Of a stretch of 64,000 bases of DNA, positions 39,215-52,662 are shown one piece after another. Made by a program: the position numbers and the translations under genes. Numbering within the stretch: the first letter of the stretch is position 1; each line of letters starts with the position of its first letter. The notes beneath the pieces are model-generated. The model did no database searches, was not told the origin of the DNA, and saw only the letters and a list, made by a program, of their open reading frames with translations. Source of the DNA: Cavia porcellus (lineage: Eukaryota > Chordata > Mammalia > Rodentia > Caviidae); assembly GCF_034190915.1 (NCBI RefSeq), contig NW_026947499.1, positions 6,229,243-6,293,242 on the forward strand, written 5' to 3'.

Positions 39215-39274
39215 TAAAAAATAAAAAATAAAAAATAAAAAATAAATTGAGTCCCCTTGAGCCCTGAGTAACAG

Positions 39275-39365
39275 TGGGGGGCTGTAATCCCAGCACTAGG
39301 AGGCTGACGCAGGAGGATCACAAAGCCAGCCTGGGCTATAGATTGAGACCGTCTCAAAAACTTTA
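39275..39365 (+). mobile_element. B1-type SINE fragment
   Basis: GGGCTGTAATCCCAGCACTA ... ATTGAGACCGTCTCAAAAAC. Confidence 0.82.
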
Positions 39366-39518
39366 ATCCAACCAAACGTGAAAATAAACCTGGCCCTGGC
39401 GGGGTAAATCTCTCAAAGTTGGGGCACCTCCCCTTAGCAGCAGCCACCTTCTTTGGGGCCTTGGGAAATGCTAGCTTGTGTGTGCCTGGCCGCACCTCCA
39501 AGTACTTGTGGACGCCAC

Positions 39519-39606
39519 AGCTCAGATCCCAGAGCTGTGACTCAGCCCGGCACCCCACTCCCGAAGCTCAGATCCCAGAGCTGTGACTCAGCCCGGCACC
39601 CCACTC
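39519..39606. repeat. 46-bp tandem duplication
   Basis: The block beginning AGCTCAGATCCCAGAGCTGT and ending CACCCCACTC occurs twice, at 39519-39560 and 39565-39606, without mismatches over 42 bp. Confidence 0.9.
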
Positions 39607-39854
39607 GAGAGGCTCTGGTGGAGTCACAGCAGCCTGCAAGCCGCTGAGGCTGACCCCTTCAAACAGATCCCAGCTTGTTTCTTTCAAATGTCTCTGGGCA
39701 ACCACAGAGATCTGTCTCAGAAATCGTGGGGGTCTCCTCTCCACCCTGGAAAAAGACATTTAAGTTTGACTTTTCATTTCCCAGGCCCACATGAACCCTT
39801 TCATTCTCCTTGAAAAAGGAGAATGGAAGTTAGAATTAATTGATGACGTTTGGG

Positions 39855-39982
39855 TTTTGTTTTGAGACAGGGTCTCACTATGTAGTCTGCACTGGCTTTG
39901 AACTGGCAGCTGCCTTCCTGCCTCAGCTTCCCTGAGTGCTGGAATTACAGGTGGGCGACACCATACAAGGCTGGCATTTTCA
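39855..39982 (-). mobile_element. B1-type SINE, target of the ID insertion
   Basis: TTTGAGACAGGGTCTCACTA ... ATTACAGGTGGGCGACACCA. Confidence 0.85.
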
Positions 39983-39990
39983 TGGGAAAC

Positions 39991-40106
39991 TTTTTTTTTT
40001 TTTTTTTTTTTTTGTCTTTTTCATTTTTATCGGTACCAGGGATCGAACTCACAACCTCCTGCTTGCAAGGAAGGTGCTTATGCCACTGAGCTAAATCCCC
40101 AGCCCC
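39991..40106 (-). mobile_element. ID-type SINE inserted in an antisense B1, with flanking duplication
   Basis: Long T tract, then TTTTTATCGGTACCAGGGAT ... CTAAATCCCCAGCCCC. AAGGCTGGCATTTTCA appears on both sides (39967 and 40107), a target-site duplication with 8 extra bases on one side. Confidence 0.9.
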
Positions 40107-40354
40107 AAGGCTGGCATTTTCAGTGTTTAATCAAGATTTGTAGCTAGAAGAATCACTTTCTAATGGCAGAACATTTTTCAGTTTAGTAGTTTTTTTCTTT
40201 GAAAGCTTTAAAGGTAGAAATTCAAATACCCCTGCCCCACTCATAGACTAAGGATATTTCTAGAACAGTCTAGAAGGAAAAGTAACCAGGGAATTAGGAG
40301 CCCACACTGTACATTTTTTTCCCCACTGTAAATTTTAAGTGCGTTTTGGCCGCA

Positions 40355-40460
40355 GACCAGGCGGCACAGCCTGTAATCCCAGCACTCAGGAGGCTGAGAA
40401 GCTGGGCCAAGGAGAGTTGGAACCCGCCTAGGCAGAGTAAGGCCGGCTCAGAAAAACAAA
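40355..40460 (+). mobile_element. B1-type SINE fragment
   Basis: CAGCCTGTAATCCCAGCACT then CAGGAGGCTGAGAAGC. Confidence 0.75.
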
Positions 40461-40681
40461 AACAAACCCAAAAATACATTTTTCCAGAAATATGCAGGAC
40501 TGAGGTTCGATGGTCGAGTTTAAACATCTCAACCCTTCTAATTCAAAACTCTGAAAGGATTGCCAATACCTCACTCCCTAGAGACGCTGTTTGAGGAACC
40601 AGGATTAACACGGTTTAAGCCTCACAGTACACACTTCCCGGTTCCCTACAAACACGGACACTGTTTTTATTTCTCAGTTAA

Positions 40682-40740
40682 AAATAAACTGAAAAAAAAA
40701 AAAAACTGAAAAAAAAAATAAAAAAAAATAAAAATAAACT
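40682..40740. repeat. A-rich low-complexity tract
   Basis: AAAATAAACTG units separated by A runs, with several copies of AAAAATAAACTGAA. Confidence 0.85.
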
Positions 40741-41059
40741 GAATTTCCGGCCTGGGCATAGATCAGTGAGACGAATTTTTAATTAAAAACAAATCTCAAG
40801 GCTCCAAGGGCTTCGATTTCAGAGCTAAAGATCAAGTTGAGTAATGCCAAGGAGGGGGACAACCCCGTGTGACCCCGGGGCGCCGGGCCTGGGCACCCCG
40901 GAAGGCCGCGCAGATCCCCCGCAGGCCGCGCCTGGCTCCCGTGCTTTTTCGACGCCGGCTTGATTTTCTTTTCCAAGGTCGCCCTGAACGCCGGCCCCTG
41001 CCCCCGCGGCGGCACGGTCTTCCCTCCCCACCCGGGGGGCGCCACTGCTCCGGGACCGG

Positions 41060-41640
41060 GCGGCACCGCCGGGGCCGCCCCGCCCGCCCGGCCTGAGATT
41101 TGCGCAGTCATCCTCCTTGTCACCCTGCCCGCACGGCGGGGGCTGGGCCGGCGGAAGTCGGACCGGGAGGGGGACTCGGCACAGCCAGATCACCGCCGCG
41201 GCCCTACGCGTGACCTGCAGCGCAGACCCCGCAGGCCTCGGCGGGGCGGGAGGCATGGGGACCCCCGGCTGCCCAGCTCCACTCCGCTCCGGCCGCCGAT
41301 CCGCGCCGGGCTTTCGCTCCCGCCCCCTCCCCCAGCGCGCGCGCCCGCCTGGCGGCTGCGGTTGGTCACCGTGCGCAGCGCTCGCGCTGATCCCTCCGCC
41401 GGGCCACGCGGGGCGGGACTGCGCCGCCCCCCCCCCCGCCATCCTCCCCCTGCCGCCATCTGGATCACCACAGAAGAACATTCCAGAGAAAGTCGCGGGA
41501 CTCCGCCCCTTGTCGTTTATCTAGGGGGGCGGAACATTCTAGAAAAGTAGTCCCCTTCTCGGCGTTTCTGCGGAGGGATCTGCGGGGGCGCGGCCCCGGC
41601 GGCGACTATATAAAGTGGCGCTGGGCCGGCGGCGGTTAGT
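41060..41640 (+). promoter_or_regulatory. UBC promoter: CpG island, heat-shock elements, TATA box
   Basis: A perfect three-unit heat-shock element GAAcaTTCtaGAA lies at 41532-41544, and a second, looser one (GAAcaTTCcaGAGAA) at 41476-41490. TATATAAA lies at 41607-41614, about 30 bp before the inferred start in GGCGGTTAGTTCC. CCGCCCC Sp1-type boxes flank the elements. This layout explains both constitutive and heat-inducible polyubiquitin expression, as known for UBC. Confidence 0.85.
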
Positions 41641-41700
41641 TCCGCCGAGGTCGCTGTCCACTTTCGGTTCTTGTACGTGTGCTGCCGCCGTCGACGCTTG
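41638..41700 (+). other. UBC: UBC non-coding exon 1
   Basis: Short 5'UTR exon beginning about 24 bp after the TATA box and ending at CGACGCTTG|GTAAGG. The exact start is inferred. The matching acceptor (TTACACAG) precedes the ATG by 3 bases at 42604. Confidence 0.75.
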
Positions 41701-43542
<1,842 letters not shown>

Positions 43543-43569
43543 GCCTTCAACAAGTTCCATTGCACTTTG

Positions 43570-43575
43570 AATAAA
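43570..43575 (+). terminator. UBC polyadenylation signal
   Basis: AATAAA lies 28 bp after the stop, followed by a T/G-rich stretch (GAGTGTTTTATTTTGG). The 3'UTR is very short, as in other polyubiquitin genes. Confidence 0.9.
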
Positions 43576-45999
43576 GTTCTTGCATTCCAAAATGAGTGTT
43601 TTATTTTGGTGGTGGTAATAGTACTAAGGGATTTAGAATGGGGGTGAAGTGTCAAGAGTTGGGTGTATCTGTGGTTTATGGTGTCGATGAGGTTAGCATA
43701 TCTTGTACAGGTCTTTAGACGCATGTTGTAGGTGGCTGCAGACGGGTACTAGGGTGTTGGGAAGTAACCAGTGGATTTATTTACATGTAGTCGGAAATAG
43801 GTGTTTGGTGTATGTTTCTGGAATCGTAAGGTGGTGGGAGAACTTTGAACACAGGCCTAAATAAAGCTATTGACGGATGTCTTCGGGATTGAAAAGGGGA
43901 CCACTCAATGGTTGGGTTTGTGTTAAATGGGAAGATAAATGAGCTTGTGTTGAGTGTGTGAGTTCATGTTTGACCAGCAAGAACTTGGTCATGGTAAGGA
44001 GTTGGGATTGGGTGTCAAACCAGGATGAGGTGGATGTGTGAGAGTCTCACCTTAAATGATCATAAGGTGACCCTTAGCTGGCTGGTCTGAAACAAGCAAA
44101 TTGAAGCAAAATTGTTTCCTCAAAAAGCCGCCTGCCACGCTGCATGCACTGTTTTCAGATGACATCTTGAGTGCAAAGTTTGTGCTTTTCCTAATTCGAA
44201 GCTGAGTGAACAGTAAAATGGTCCCAGCTGCCTGGCAAGCCAGAGTTGAGTTCCAGCCCCAGTACAAAACCTGACCCTAGTTTTACAAATTAGGTTGCCA
44301 TGGTATTTCTGGGGACTTGTGACCTACCCATGGTGTCCGCTGGTTTCATCAGTGTGTGCAGTGCGGACTCTTGAAGGTGACTCCTGCCCCAAGGTGCTGT
44401 AGACCTCCACAGGCTGCTACCAGCACAGGTTGCGTGCACCCTGTTAGGTGCCACCTGCTATCTCAAGGTTGCCTCTGGGCGTTAGGGGTTACAAAGGGGT
44501 TTCTGTGGGCTCTTGGTGGGAACACTTCACTGTTACATCGAAAACAAGCTGGATTGCTGTCCTTGTGTAGGGGCATCAGGACTTTGGCCTCAGGAGGCCC
44601 TGTGCAGCTAGGTGGAGGATCCTGGGGTGAGGATTGGGAAGGTGCTGGTCACAGCTGCAAAACAATCGCTCCAGGTCTGCGGTACTAGGGATGGAACTGA
44701 GGGCTCCCCTGAGCTACATTACCAGGCTTTCGGGTCAATCTCCTCTGAAAATAGCTTTTTTAAGGCGGTGGTCCCTGAGATAACAAATAGGCCCTGGCGC
44801 CCCTGCAGTGACTTCCATACCTGGTGGTAGTACTTTGTAACTTGGGATGATGCCCCTCATTTTGCAGTACTAGGCATTAAACCCTGGGCCTGGTGCACCC
44901 AACACATGCCTGACCCATGCCGGTCTTCACATTTCAGTATGGTTTCGGGGATGACACGTCTGTGTTCCGAGTATGTTTTTAAAACATCAGTGCTGTTTTC
45001 TGCCATTAAGCCAGTATCCCTCCCTGTGGGGCAGCTGTCTTGTCAAAACCGCCTGTAGCAGTCCCTACACCACTGGTTGTGTGCAAAGGCAGACTGGTCA
45101 TTCTCTCCGTCCCCGGCAGTGGGGTGGTTCAGCCCGCAGACGGGCCCCTATGTCCAGCCAGAACTCGGCTGAGCAAGGGTGCGTTCCACTGAGGGTCCTT
45201 GGCTTGGATGGTCTCACTGGGTCATCGTTCTCACAACACCCCCAGAGTAGCTTCCTGCTTGATACCATTAAAGGGTTCACTTATGTAGATGTGGCTGCGT
45301 GGGAGAGAAATGCGTGGTTTATATAAAAGCGTCCTTTTTATTTTCCTGAAGGCGTCCAGAATCCTCATGGAGACTGCCAGGGTTAGCAGGCTCTCAGCTC
45401 AGCCTTCTGGGGTGCGGTGCTCACTTCCATCGGCAAAGGGAGGTACTAGGTGGACACAGGTTAGCAGGGAAACCTGCAGTGTCCCCCAGTGGTCATTGCT
45501 GCCTAAGCAACTTGGACTTCTTACCCACTCAGAGCTTCTGGTCGCTCATTGGTGTGCTAGTGTCTCAAGAGTGCCTTTCCTCTGTCTGCAGTGACCTGCT
45601 CGTAGCCCTGCAGCTGTCCTTCCCCGCTGGGGTGAGGCTCCGTGATACCCTGAGCAGCCCTTGGCTCATTAGGTCAGTGTGGCAAAGCTAGGTGCATATG
45701 CCAGGCAGGGACACAGGCCTGTGTTGGGGTGTGAGCCGAGTGGCCCACACAGGCGGGCCACAGGTGTCCTGGGAGTAGCTGCTGGCACCAGATGACGACC
45801 TCCCACGCTGAGATTCATAAACCTGGTCCAGGCTTTCCTGTGGCCGGCCAGTGTGCTGCCTGACACACGGTCAGACTTGGTGGCAGTGTTGGTGCTTTGC
45901 GATAGATCAGTGGGTTCTGGCTTTCAGTTTGGCCATCACCGCTAAATCCTCTGTCCTACTAAGTCACATCAGAAGAGTCCTTAGAATGCTCCCCTGGAG

Positions 46000-46160
46000 C
46001 TGGGTGTGGGGACAAATGCCTGTCTGCTCAGTACTGGGGGAAGCTGGGGCAGGAGGATCACAACTTCCAGACTGGCTTGGCAGTTTAGTGAGATCCGGTT
46101 ACAGAAATTTAAGGGCTCCGTTGTAGGTCAGCAGCAGAGCACTTGCCTGGCTTGGGCAAT
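46000..46160 (+). mobile_element. B1 plus ID-like fragment
   Basis: GCTGGGTGTGGGGACAAATG, CTGGGGCAGGAGGATCACAA, then AGGGCTCCGTTGTAGGTCAG. Confidence 0.65.
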
Positions 46161-46285
46161 CCCCAGCGGCAGACCCTCCTTCCCTTTACCGCTGGCTGAC
46201 CAGGTACTCTGAAATGCCACTACTCCCACCCCAACAAATGAATCCTGACCACACGCATGTCCTGGTTTAAAGACCCCACAATGTG

Positions 46286-46364
46286 GGCTGGGGCTGGAGC
46301 TCAGCGGTGCTATTGCTTGCCCAGCAAGTTTGAGGGGGTGAGTTTGATCCCCAGTACCAAAAAG
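46286..46364 (+). mobile_element. ID-type SINE fragment
   Basis: GGGCTGGGGCTGGAGCTCAG head, GTTTGATCCCCAGTACC end. Confidence 0.75.
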
Positions 46365-46504
46365 CTGGAAAGATTCCGTAAGACTGTCTCCCTGGTTTAA
46401 AGAGTTGCTGGCATCCAGTGGGGAGATACTTGGCTTGAGGGAGAGTAGATTATTTGTAAAGAAATACAAAGTTTCATCATGAACAGGACCTGTTGGGGAC
46501 TTTT

Positions 46505-46660
46505 TTTTTGTCTGTCTCTGAGACAGGGTCTGGCTGTAGTCCTGGCTGGCCTGGAACTCACCGTATAGCTCAGGTTAGCCTCGAACTTGAGCAATCCTCC
46601 TGCCTCAGCCTCCTGAGGCTGGGATTGCAGGCATGCACCACCATGCCAAGCAGCAACCTC
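46505..46660 (-). mobile_element. B1-type SINE
   Basis: CTCTGAGACAGGGTCTGGCT ... TTGCAGGCATGCACCACCAT. Confidence 0.92.
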
Positions 46661-46778
46661 TCTTCTCTGTGATTAGGAACAGGAAACTCCCCGGCGGCAG
46701 TGCTCCGGCTGGCGTGCCTTCCCGGCTGGAGGGATGCGTGGCGGTGCTTTTCCCTATGGTTGAAACTACGGAATCTGC

Positions 46779-46872
46779 CTTTTTTACTTACTTGTTTGGT
46801 ACCAGGGATTGAACTCATGACCTCGTGCTTGACAGGTATGCGCTTATTCCACTGAGCCAAATCCCTGGCCCC
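46779..46872 (-). mobile_element. ID-type SINE
   Basis: Antisense GGTACCAGGGATTGAACTCA ... GAGCCAAATCCCTGGCCCC. Confidence 0.85.
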
Positions 46873-47809
46873 GGAATCTTTTTTAAGTGTTTTGTTTGTT
46901 ATGTTTTTTAGCCTCGTATGTAGAACAGAAATTCTTACAGGAAATGAAGGTGAGGACACGTTGCACACTGGCCTCAAGGTGGTCGTGCAGAGACCCAGGC
47001 GGGCACTGCTGAGTGGGCAGGGGGAGTGTGGGGACAGATGGTGGCAGGGGTGTGGAGTGACAGGGCTCCCCCCTTGTCTCCATGACTTTCCCTGCAAAGC
47101 CCCAAGGGTGGCCATCTGCTCTGTGCTGCATGTGGCTGCCTCTTGGAAGGGCCTGATGGGGCACAGTCCCCTCCCCTGCTTCCCAGCCACCTTAGCTCCC
47201 GCCAGGTGTTCAGGGACAGTGTCTCCTGAAGCCGTGGGGAGACCAAGGCATCGAGAAGTGAGCACAGCTGACACAGAGTCTGCTGGGCGTGGACAGCTCG
47301 GGGCCTCATCTGTCCAAGCTCGAAGGCCAGAGCATCAGCATCGTTACTGCACTGCACAGAAGATGGTAACACTTGCCACACAGCCAGCCTCTGACCCAGG
47401 AGTCCGCTCAGGACCTCTTGACAGGGAAGACCCCACGTGCCATCCTCCTTAACACCCAGATTTTGCAGGGGACAAGTACTGTGACACAGGGACATGCCGT
47501 GCTGCCTGTCGCCCTGTGGGACTCCACTGGGAGAGCTGCTCCTGGCTCTGGCCTGACACCCTTCCTCAGCGCCTTCCTGGGCCCACGGTGACTCAGGTCT
47601 AACACGCAGCACCCCAGAGCCGCCTGGGATGCCACTCCTCCCACAGTGACAATAATGCCAGCAGCGGTGTCACTGGTTTTACCTTCATTCTTCCAGAGGC
47701 CTTCAGGATGGAATTTTACCTTTCCTTTGGGAAGAAACCCTTTGCAACATTTTTTTTTCTTCTCAGAATAAGAATTGTTTTTCCCCAAAAGGTGAATTTA
47801 ACAGCCGTT

Positions 47810-47930
47810 GGCCAGGCATGGTGGTGCATACCTGTACTTCCAGTACTCAGGAGGCTGAAGCAGGAGAATCTCTGCAAGTTAGAGACCAGCCTGAGCTACA
47901 TAGTAAGACCCTGTCTCAAAACGCAAACAA
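47810..47930 (+). mobile_element. B1-type SINE
   Basis: GGCCAGGCATGGTGGTGCAT ... AAGACCCTGTCTCAAAACGC. Confidence 0.92.
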
Positions 47931-48185
47931 GAAGACCCAGACAGCACCAGGTAATTCTCACGGCCCCATATATGGAACTCCTCGCAGGTTCACCAAGATG
48001 TAGACAGCATAAAGGGGATGGGAGGCCACAAGGAGCCCGCCGCTGTGACTCTTCATGGTATCCTGCTCCGTGTCTTCTAGACCAGGCGTACTTTTTGCTT
48101 TTATCCTTCCCTCTCTTTTCTTTGGCTCAGCTTTGCTCTGCAGAGCCAGTATCTCCTTTACCCCTTGCTTTTTCTTTTCTTTCTT

Positions 48186-48322
48186 TTCAAGACAGGCTAG
48201 GCTATAGTTCAGGCCAGCCTTGAACTGTGTAGCCCAGCCTGGTCGCAAACTCACCGTGATCCTCCTGCCTCAGCCTCCCAAGTTCTGGGATTATTGGCAT
48301 GCACCACCATGCTTGGCTACCC
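48186..48322 (-). mobile_element. B1-type SINE beside the L1 3' end
   Basis: TTCAAGACAGGCTAGGCTAT ... GGCATGCACCACCATGCTTG. Confidence 0.9.
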
Positions 48323-48647
48323 TCCTTTTTTCCAAAATCCATTTTCAAAGATAAAAAATTTTTTTAAAATGGAACAAAGTTTCAAAACATATCAATTGGG
48401 ACAAAAATGGTACATATGTTGTGCATTGTCACCTTCAAATCCTTCACCCAGAGCACAAGACAGCTGCCTTCATTTTGTCCGAACAATACCAGCACAAATC
48501 TTTCTCTTCGGAACTCGGAGAGATCAGTGATATAACTACCTTCACTATTCTTACATATATACATACACATGTTGTTTCTTTCCGTTTCTAGCATTAGTAT
48601 GATGATATGATGTTTACACATGTGTGTCTTATTTATCTCACTATGCT

Positions 48648-48735
48648 CTTTTTTTGCGGGGGGGGACTGGGGTCGAACTCAGGACCTCGCGCTTGCCAGG
48701 CAGGTGCTTATGCCACTGTGCTAAATCCCTGGCCC
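48648..48735 (-). mobile_element. ID-type SINE in the L1
   Basis: Antisense GGGGTCGAACTCAGGACCTC ... CTAAATCCCTGGCCC inside the L1 3' part. Confidence 0.8.
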
Positions 48736-50564
48736 AAGTATGTTCTTCAGATGTACCCATTTACCTATAAAAGTCTCCAGTGTATCCTCCTTTACGCTGA
48801 GTAGAACTTTATACTGAGTAGGATAAAAATACCACATGTTTTTATCCATTCCTCAGTTGGGCATCTAGGTTGTTTCCAAGATCTGGCTGTTGCAAGTTGT
48901 GCTGGGTAAACATGGTGCACATACATCACTGGGACCTCTAGTCCTAGTTTTTTGAGAAATTGCCACGCTGATTTCCACAGTGCCTGCACCAGTCTACACT
49001 CCCACCAACAGTGCAGAAGGGCTCCTTTCCCCCACAGCCCCTCCAGAGTGTTACTGCTTGAATTTTTGATGGTAGCCATTCTTTCTGGGGTGAGGTAGAA
49101 TCTCAATGCTGTTTTAATTGGCATCTCTAAAATGACCAGTGCTGCTGAACATTTTTCATGTTTATTTGCTGTTTGTGTGTCTTCATCTGAGAAGTGAGTA
49201 TTTATCTCAGATGCCCATTTTTGGATTGGGTCTTTAAATCTGGGGGACTGATTTTTTTGAGTTCTTTATATGTTCTCGATAGTAATCCTTTGGCTGAGGA
49301 ACAGCTGGCAAACACTTTCTCCCACATTGTGGGTTGTCTCTTCACTCTGTTGGTGGTTTTCTTTGCTGTGCAAAAGCTTTTCAGTAGGGTGAGATCCCAG
49401 TGGTTGATTTTTGTGAGAGTTCTGTGCAATTGGGTTTTATTCATAAAGTCTTTGCCTACACCAGTGTCTTCAAGAGTTCTACCTACTGTATCTTCCAGCA
49501 GATTTAACGTTTCTGTTTTAATACTAAGATCTTTGATCCATTCTGATTTTAGCTTGGTACATGTTGAAAGACATGTTTTAATCTTGGGCATGTGTAGAGC
49601 CAGTTTTTCCAGCACCATTTATTAAAGAGGCTGTCTATTTGCCAGTGAATGTGTTTGGCACCTTTGTCAAAGATAAGGCGGCTGCGTGTGTCTGAAGTTG
49701 TCTCTGCATCTTCTAATCTATTTCATTGATCTTTAGGTCTGTTTGTTTTTTGCCAGTGCCACACTGTTTTTTTTTTAAGTCACAGTAGCTTTCTAGCATA
49801 TTTTCTGGTCAGGAATTGTGATGCCCCGTCTTGCCTTTTGGCCCAGGATCGCCTCTGCTGTTCCAGGTCTCTTCTGGTTCCAGATGAATTTTAGGTTTCT
49901 TTTCTCTAATTCTGTGAGATGAGCTATCGGAGTTCTGAGTGGGATGGCACTGAGTCTGTGTAACAGTTTGGAAGTTGGCCATTTTCACTCGATTGGTTCT
50001 TCCTCCTGAAGAGCGCGGGACAGCTCTCCATTTCCTAATATCCTCTTCAATCTCATTTTCCAGAGTACTGTAGTTTTCACTGCAGAGGTCTTTTACATTG
50101 TTTGTTAGACTGATTGCTAGGTATTTCATTTCTTTTTTGGATGCTATTGTAAAAGGTACCACTTCCCAGATGTTTCTCTCAGTGAGTTTGTTATTTATAC
50201 AGGAAGCCTGTTGATTTTTTAGTATTGATTTTGTAACCAGGTACATTACTGAATTTGCTTATTAAATCTAGAAGTCTTTTGATGGGGTTTTTGGGGTCTT
50301 CTTAGTAGAATATCTTGTCATCTGAAAATAGTGACAATTTAGCTTCTTCCTTTCTTATCTTCATTCCTTTTATTTCTTTCTCTTGTCTAATTGCTCGGGC
50401 TAACTTTCCAGGACTATGTTGAAAAAGAGCGGAGACAGTGGACATCCTTGTCTTGTTCCTCATTTTAGAGTGAGACCTGTCAGTTTTTGTGCATTTAGTA
50501 TGACGTTGGCTGTTGTCGTAGATGGCCTTTATCACATTGAGGTAAAGACCCTCTATTCTGATTT

Positions 50565-50640
50565 CTTTCTTTTTTTTTTTTTTTTTTTTTTTTTTTTGGT
50601 CTTTTTTCCTTTTTATCGGTACTAGGGATCAAAATTTTTC
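50565..50640 (-). mobile_element. Truncated ID-type SINE in the L1
   Basis: T30-class tract plus CTTTTTATCGGTACTAGGGATC, then breaks off into L1 sequence. Only the 3' tail of the SINE is present. Confidence 0.7.
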
Positions 50641-50785
50641 ACCTTTTTACCATACAAGTTTTCAAAGTAGGTAGAGATAATTTTCTGGAGTTCTGTAGAG
50701 TCTGTTGTGATTTTGCCTTTTTTATTCCTAATTGCGAGGATTTGAGTCTTTCCCTTTTTCAATAAGGTTTGCTGAGGGTTTGTTG

Positions 50786-50877
50786 TTATTTATTTATTTA
50801 CTGAGTACGGGGGATCGAACTCACAGCCTCGTGCTTGCCGGGCAGGTGCTTATGCCACTGAGCTGAATCCCCAGCCC
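50786..50877 (-). mobile_element. ID-type SINE in the L1
   Basis: Antisense GGGGGATCGAACTCACAGCC ... GCTGAATCCCCAGCCC. Confidence 0.85.
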
Positions 50878-52367
50878 TGTCAATTTTACTTAGTCTTTCA
50901 AAGAACCAACTCTTTGATAAACTGATTCTTTGTATTGCTTTTAGTCTCCAGTGTGTTAATTTCTGCTCCAATCTTTATCGTTTCCTCCCTAGTGTGAGCT
51001 TTTGGCTTAGCCTGCTCTTCTTTTTCTACAAGTTTGAGGTTCACCATTAAGTGGTTCGTATGCTCTTGCTGTTTTCCTGATGTGGGTGCTTACCGCTATA
51101 AATTTCCCTCTCAAGACTGCTCTCACTGTGTCCCCTAAGTTCTGGTGTGTTGTACTGCAGTTATCATTCAGCTGTAAAAACTGTCTCATTTCCTCTTTAA
51201 TTTCATCTGTGACCCGCTGGTGTTCAGCAGGGTGCTATTTAATTCCCACGTGTTTATGACGTTCTTGTGGCTTTTTTGTCATGGATTTCCAGTTTCATTG
51301 CCCTGTGGTTTGATGGTGTGCATGGGATGATTTCAGTCCCTTTGCTTTTACTGAAGTGTGTTCTGTGGGCTGTACAGGGTCTGTTCTGGAGAAGGCCCAG
51401 GGGCAGCTGAGAAGAGTGTGTATTCTGATGTTGTAGCCTGGAACATTCTACAGACATCTACTGAGTGCATTTGTTCCAAAGTTTGGTTCAGTTCTAATAT
51501 TTCATTTTTGATTTTTTGTCTGGTTGATCTGTCTTTCTGGGACAGTTGGGTATTGAGATCTCCCAATACAATTGTATTAGGGCTTATTTGATTTTTCATG
51601 TCTATTAGTATTTGTCTTTTATAGTTGGGTGTACTGGTATTTGTTGCGTATATATTTATGATTGTTATGTCTTCCTCTTGCATTGTTCCTTTTATGAGGA
51701 TGTAATGACCTTCTTTTTCTCTCTTAGTCTGCAAACAGAATAGCTACCCCTGCTTTTCTCTGGGTTCCTGTTGCATGGAGTATTGTTTTTCATCCTTTGA
51801 TTTTTCATCTATGAATTTCTTTTTGAGTTAAATGTGTTTGTTGAATGCAGAATATTGTTGGGTTATGCTTCTTGATCCACTCTGCCAGTCCGTGCTCTGT
51901 CTCTTGACTGGTGCACTGAGACCATTAACACTGATGGTTATAACCCATATGTACTGTTGGCTCTGCCTCCCCCCTTTCTAATTGTTTGCCTTCCCTGGTG
52001 GATTCCTTTGGCTGAGGTTTGTGGAGTTGTAGTCCTTAGCATCTCTTTCTAGAATGGGTGGTTATAAATTCCCTCAGACGTTCTGTGTCATGGAAACACC
52101 TTATTTCTCCATCAGATAGTTTTGCGGGGTACGTCAACCTGGGTTTGGAGCTTGGAGGACTTGACTCCAAGCTCTCTTTGACTTGAAATTTTTTTGCTGA
52201 GAAGTCAGCTGTAATTCTAATGGGCTTTCCTTTATAGGTGATTTGATTTTTTTTCTCTAATAGCTTTCAGGATTCTATTGTGTTGAATTTTCAGAATCAT
52301 GACTGTGATATGCCTGGCTGTAGATTTTTTGATCATTGCTAATGGAATGTTTATGCCTTGTTTATCT

Positions 52368-52422
52368 GTATGTCAAATTCTTTTTTTTTTTTTTTTTTGT
52401 ATGTCAAATTCTTTTTTTTTTT
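52368..52422. repeat. 31-bp tandem duplication in L1
   Basis: GTATGTCAAATTC followed by a T tract occurs twice, at 52368 and 52399. Confidence 0.85.
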
Positions 52423-52576
52423 CTACCAGGAAAGTTGTCTGACATGAGGTCTGTAAACTTTTTTTTTAATGTCATTTTTGGTATTTCCTGCTTGTTCATT
52501 GACTCCAATTAATCTTAAGTTATTCTTTGTCTCATCTAGCAGCTGCTGGATTGATTTCTTATGGCCCTTGCTATTT

Positions 52577-52662
52577 TTAAATTTTTTTTGGTCCTGGAGA
52601 TCAAACTCACAATGTTGCACTTGTCAGGCAGGTGCTTATACCACTGAGCCAAATCCCTGGCC
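52577..52662 (-). mobile_element. ID-type SINE in the L1 ORF1 region
   Basis: Antisense GGAGATCAAACTCACAATGT ... GAGCCAAATCCCTGGCCC. Confidence 0.8.

Larger units (their letters stand above)
36610..41050. other. tRNA cluster-UBC spacer
   Basis: Contains a minisatellite (36940-37140), B1 copies at 37645-37780, 38010-38125, 38965-39105, 39260-39365 and 40355-40460, two antisense ID elements, a 46-bp tandem duplication (39519-39606) and A-rich low complexity at 40680-40745. No conserved coding region recognised. Confidence 0.5.
43600..48180. other. Downstream UBC flank
   Basis: 43.6-46.0 kb is mostly unique sequence without a recognised gene. B1 and ID elements appear from 46.0 kb onward. Open frames are short, show no conserved domain, and several are SINE-derived. 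Confidence 0.5.

Noticed and set aside
39214..39558. 114-codon minus frame with VHKYLEVRPGTHKLAFPKAP
   Set aside because: It resembles a basic protein, but I recognise no family and the 3' half is antisense SINE.
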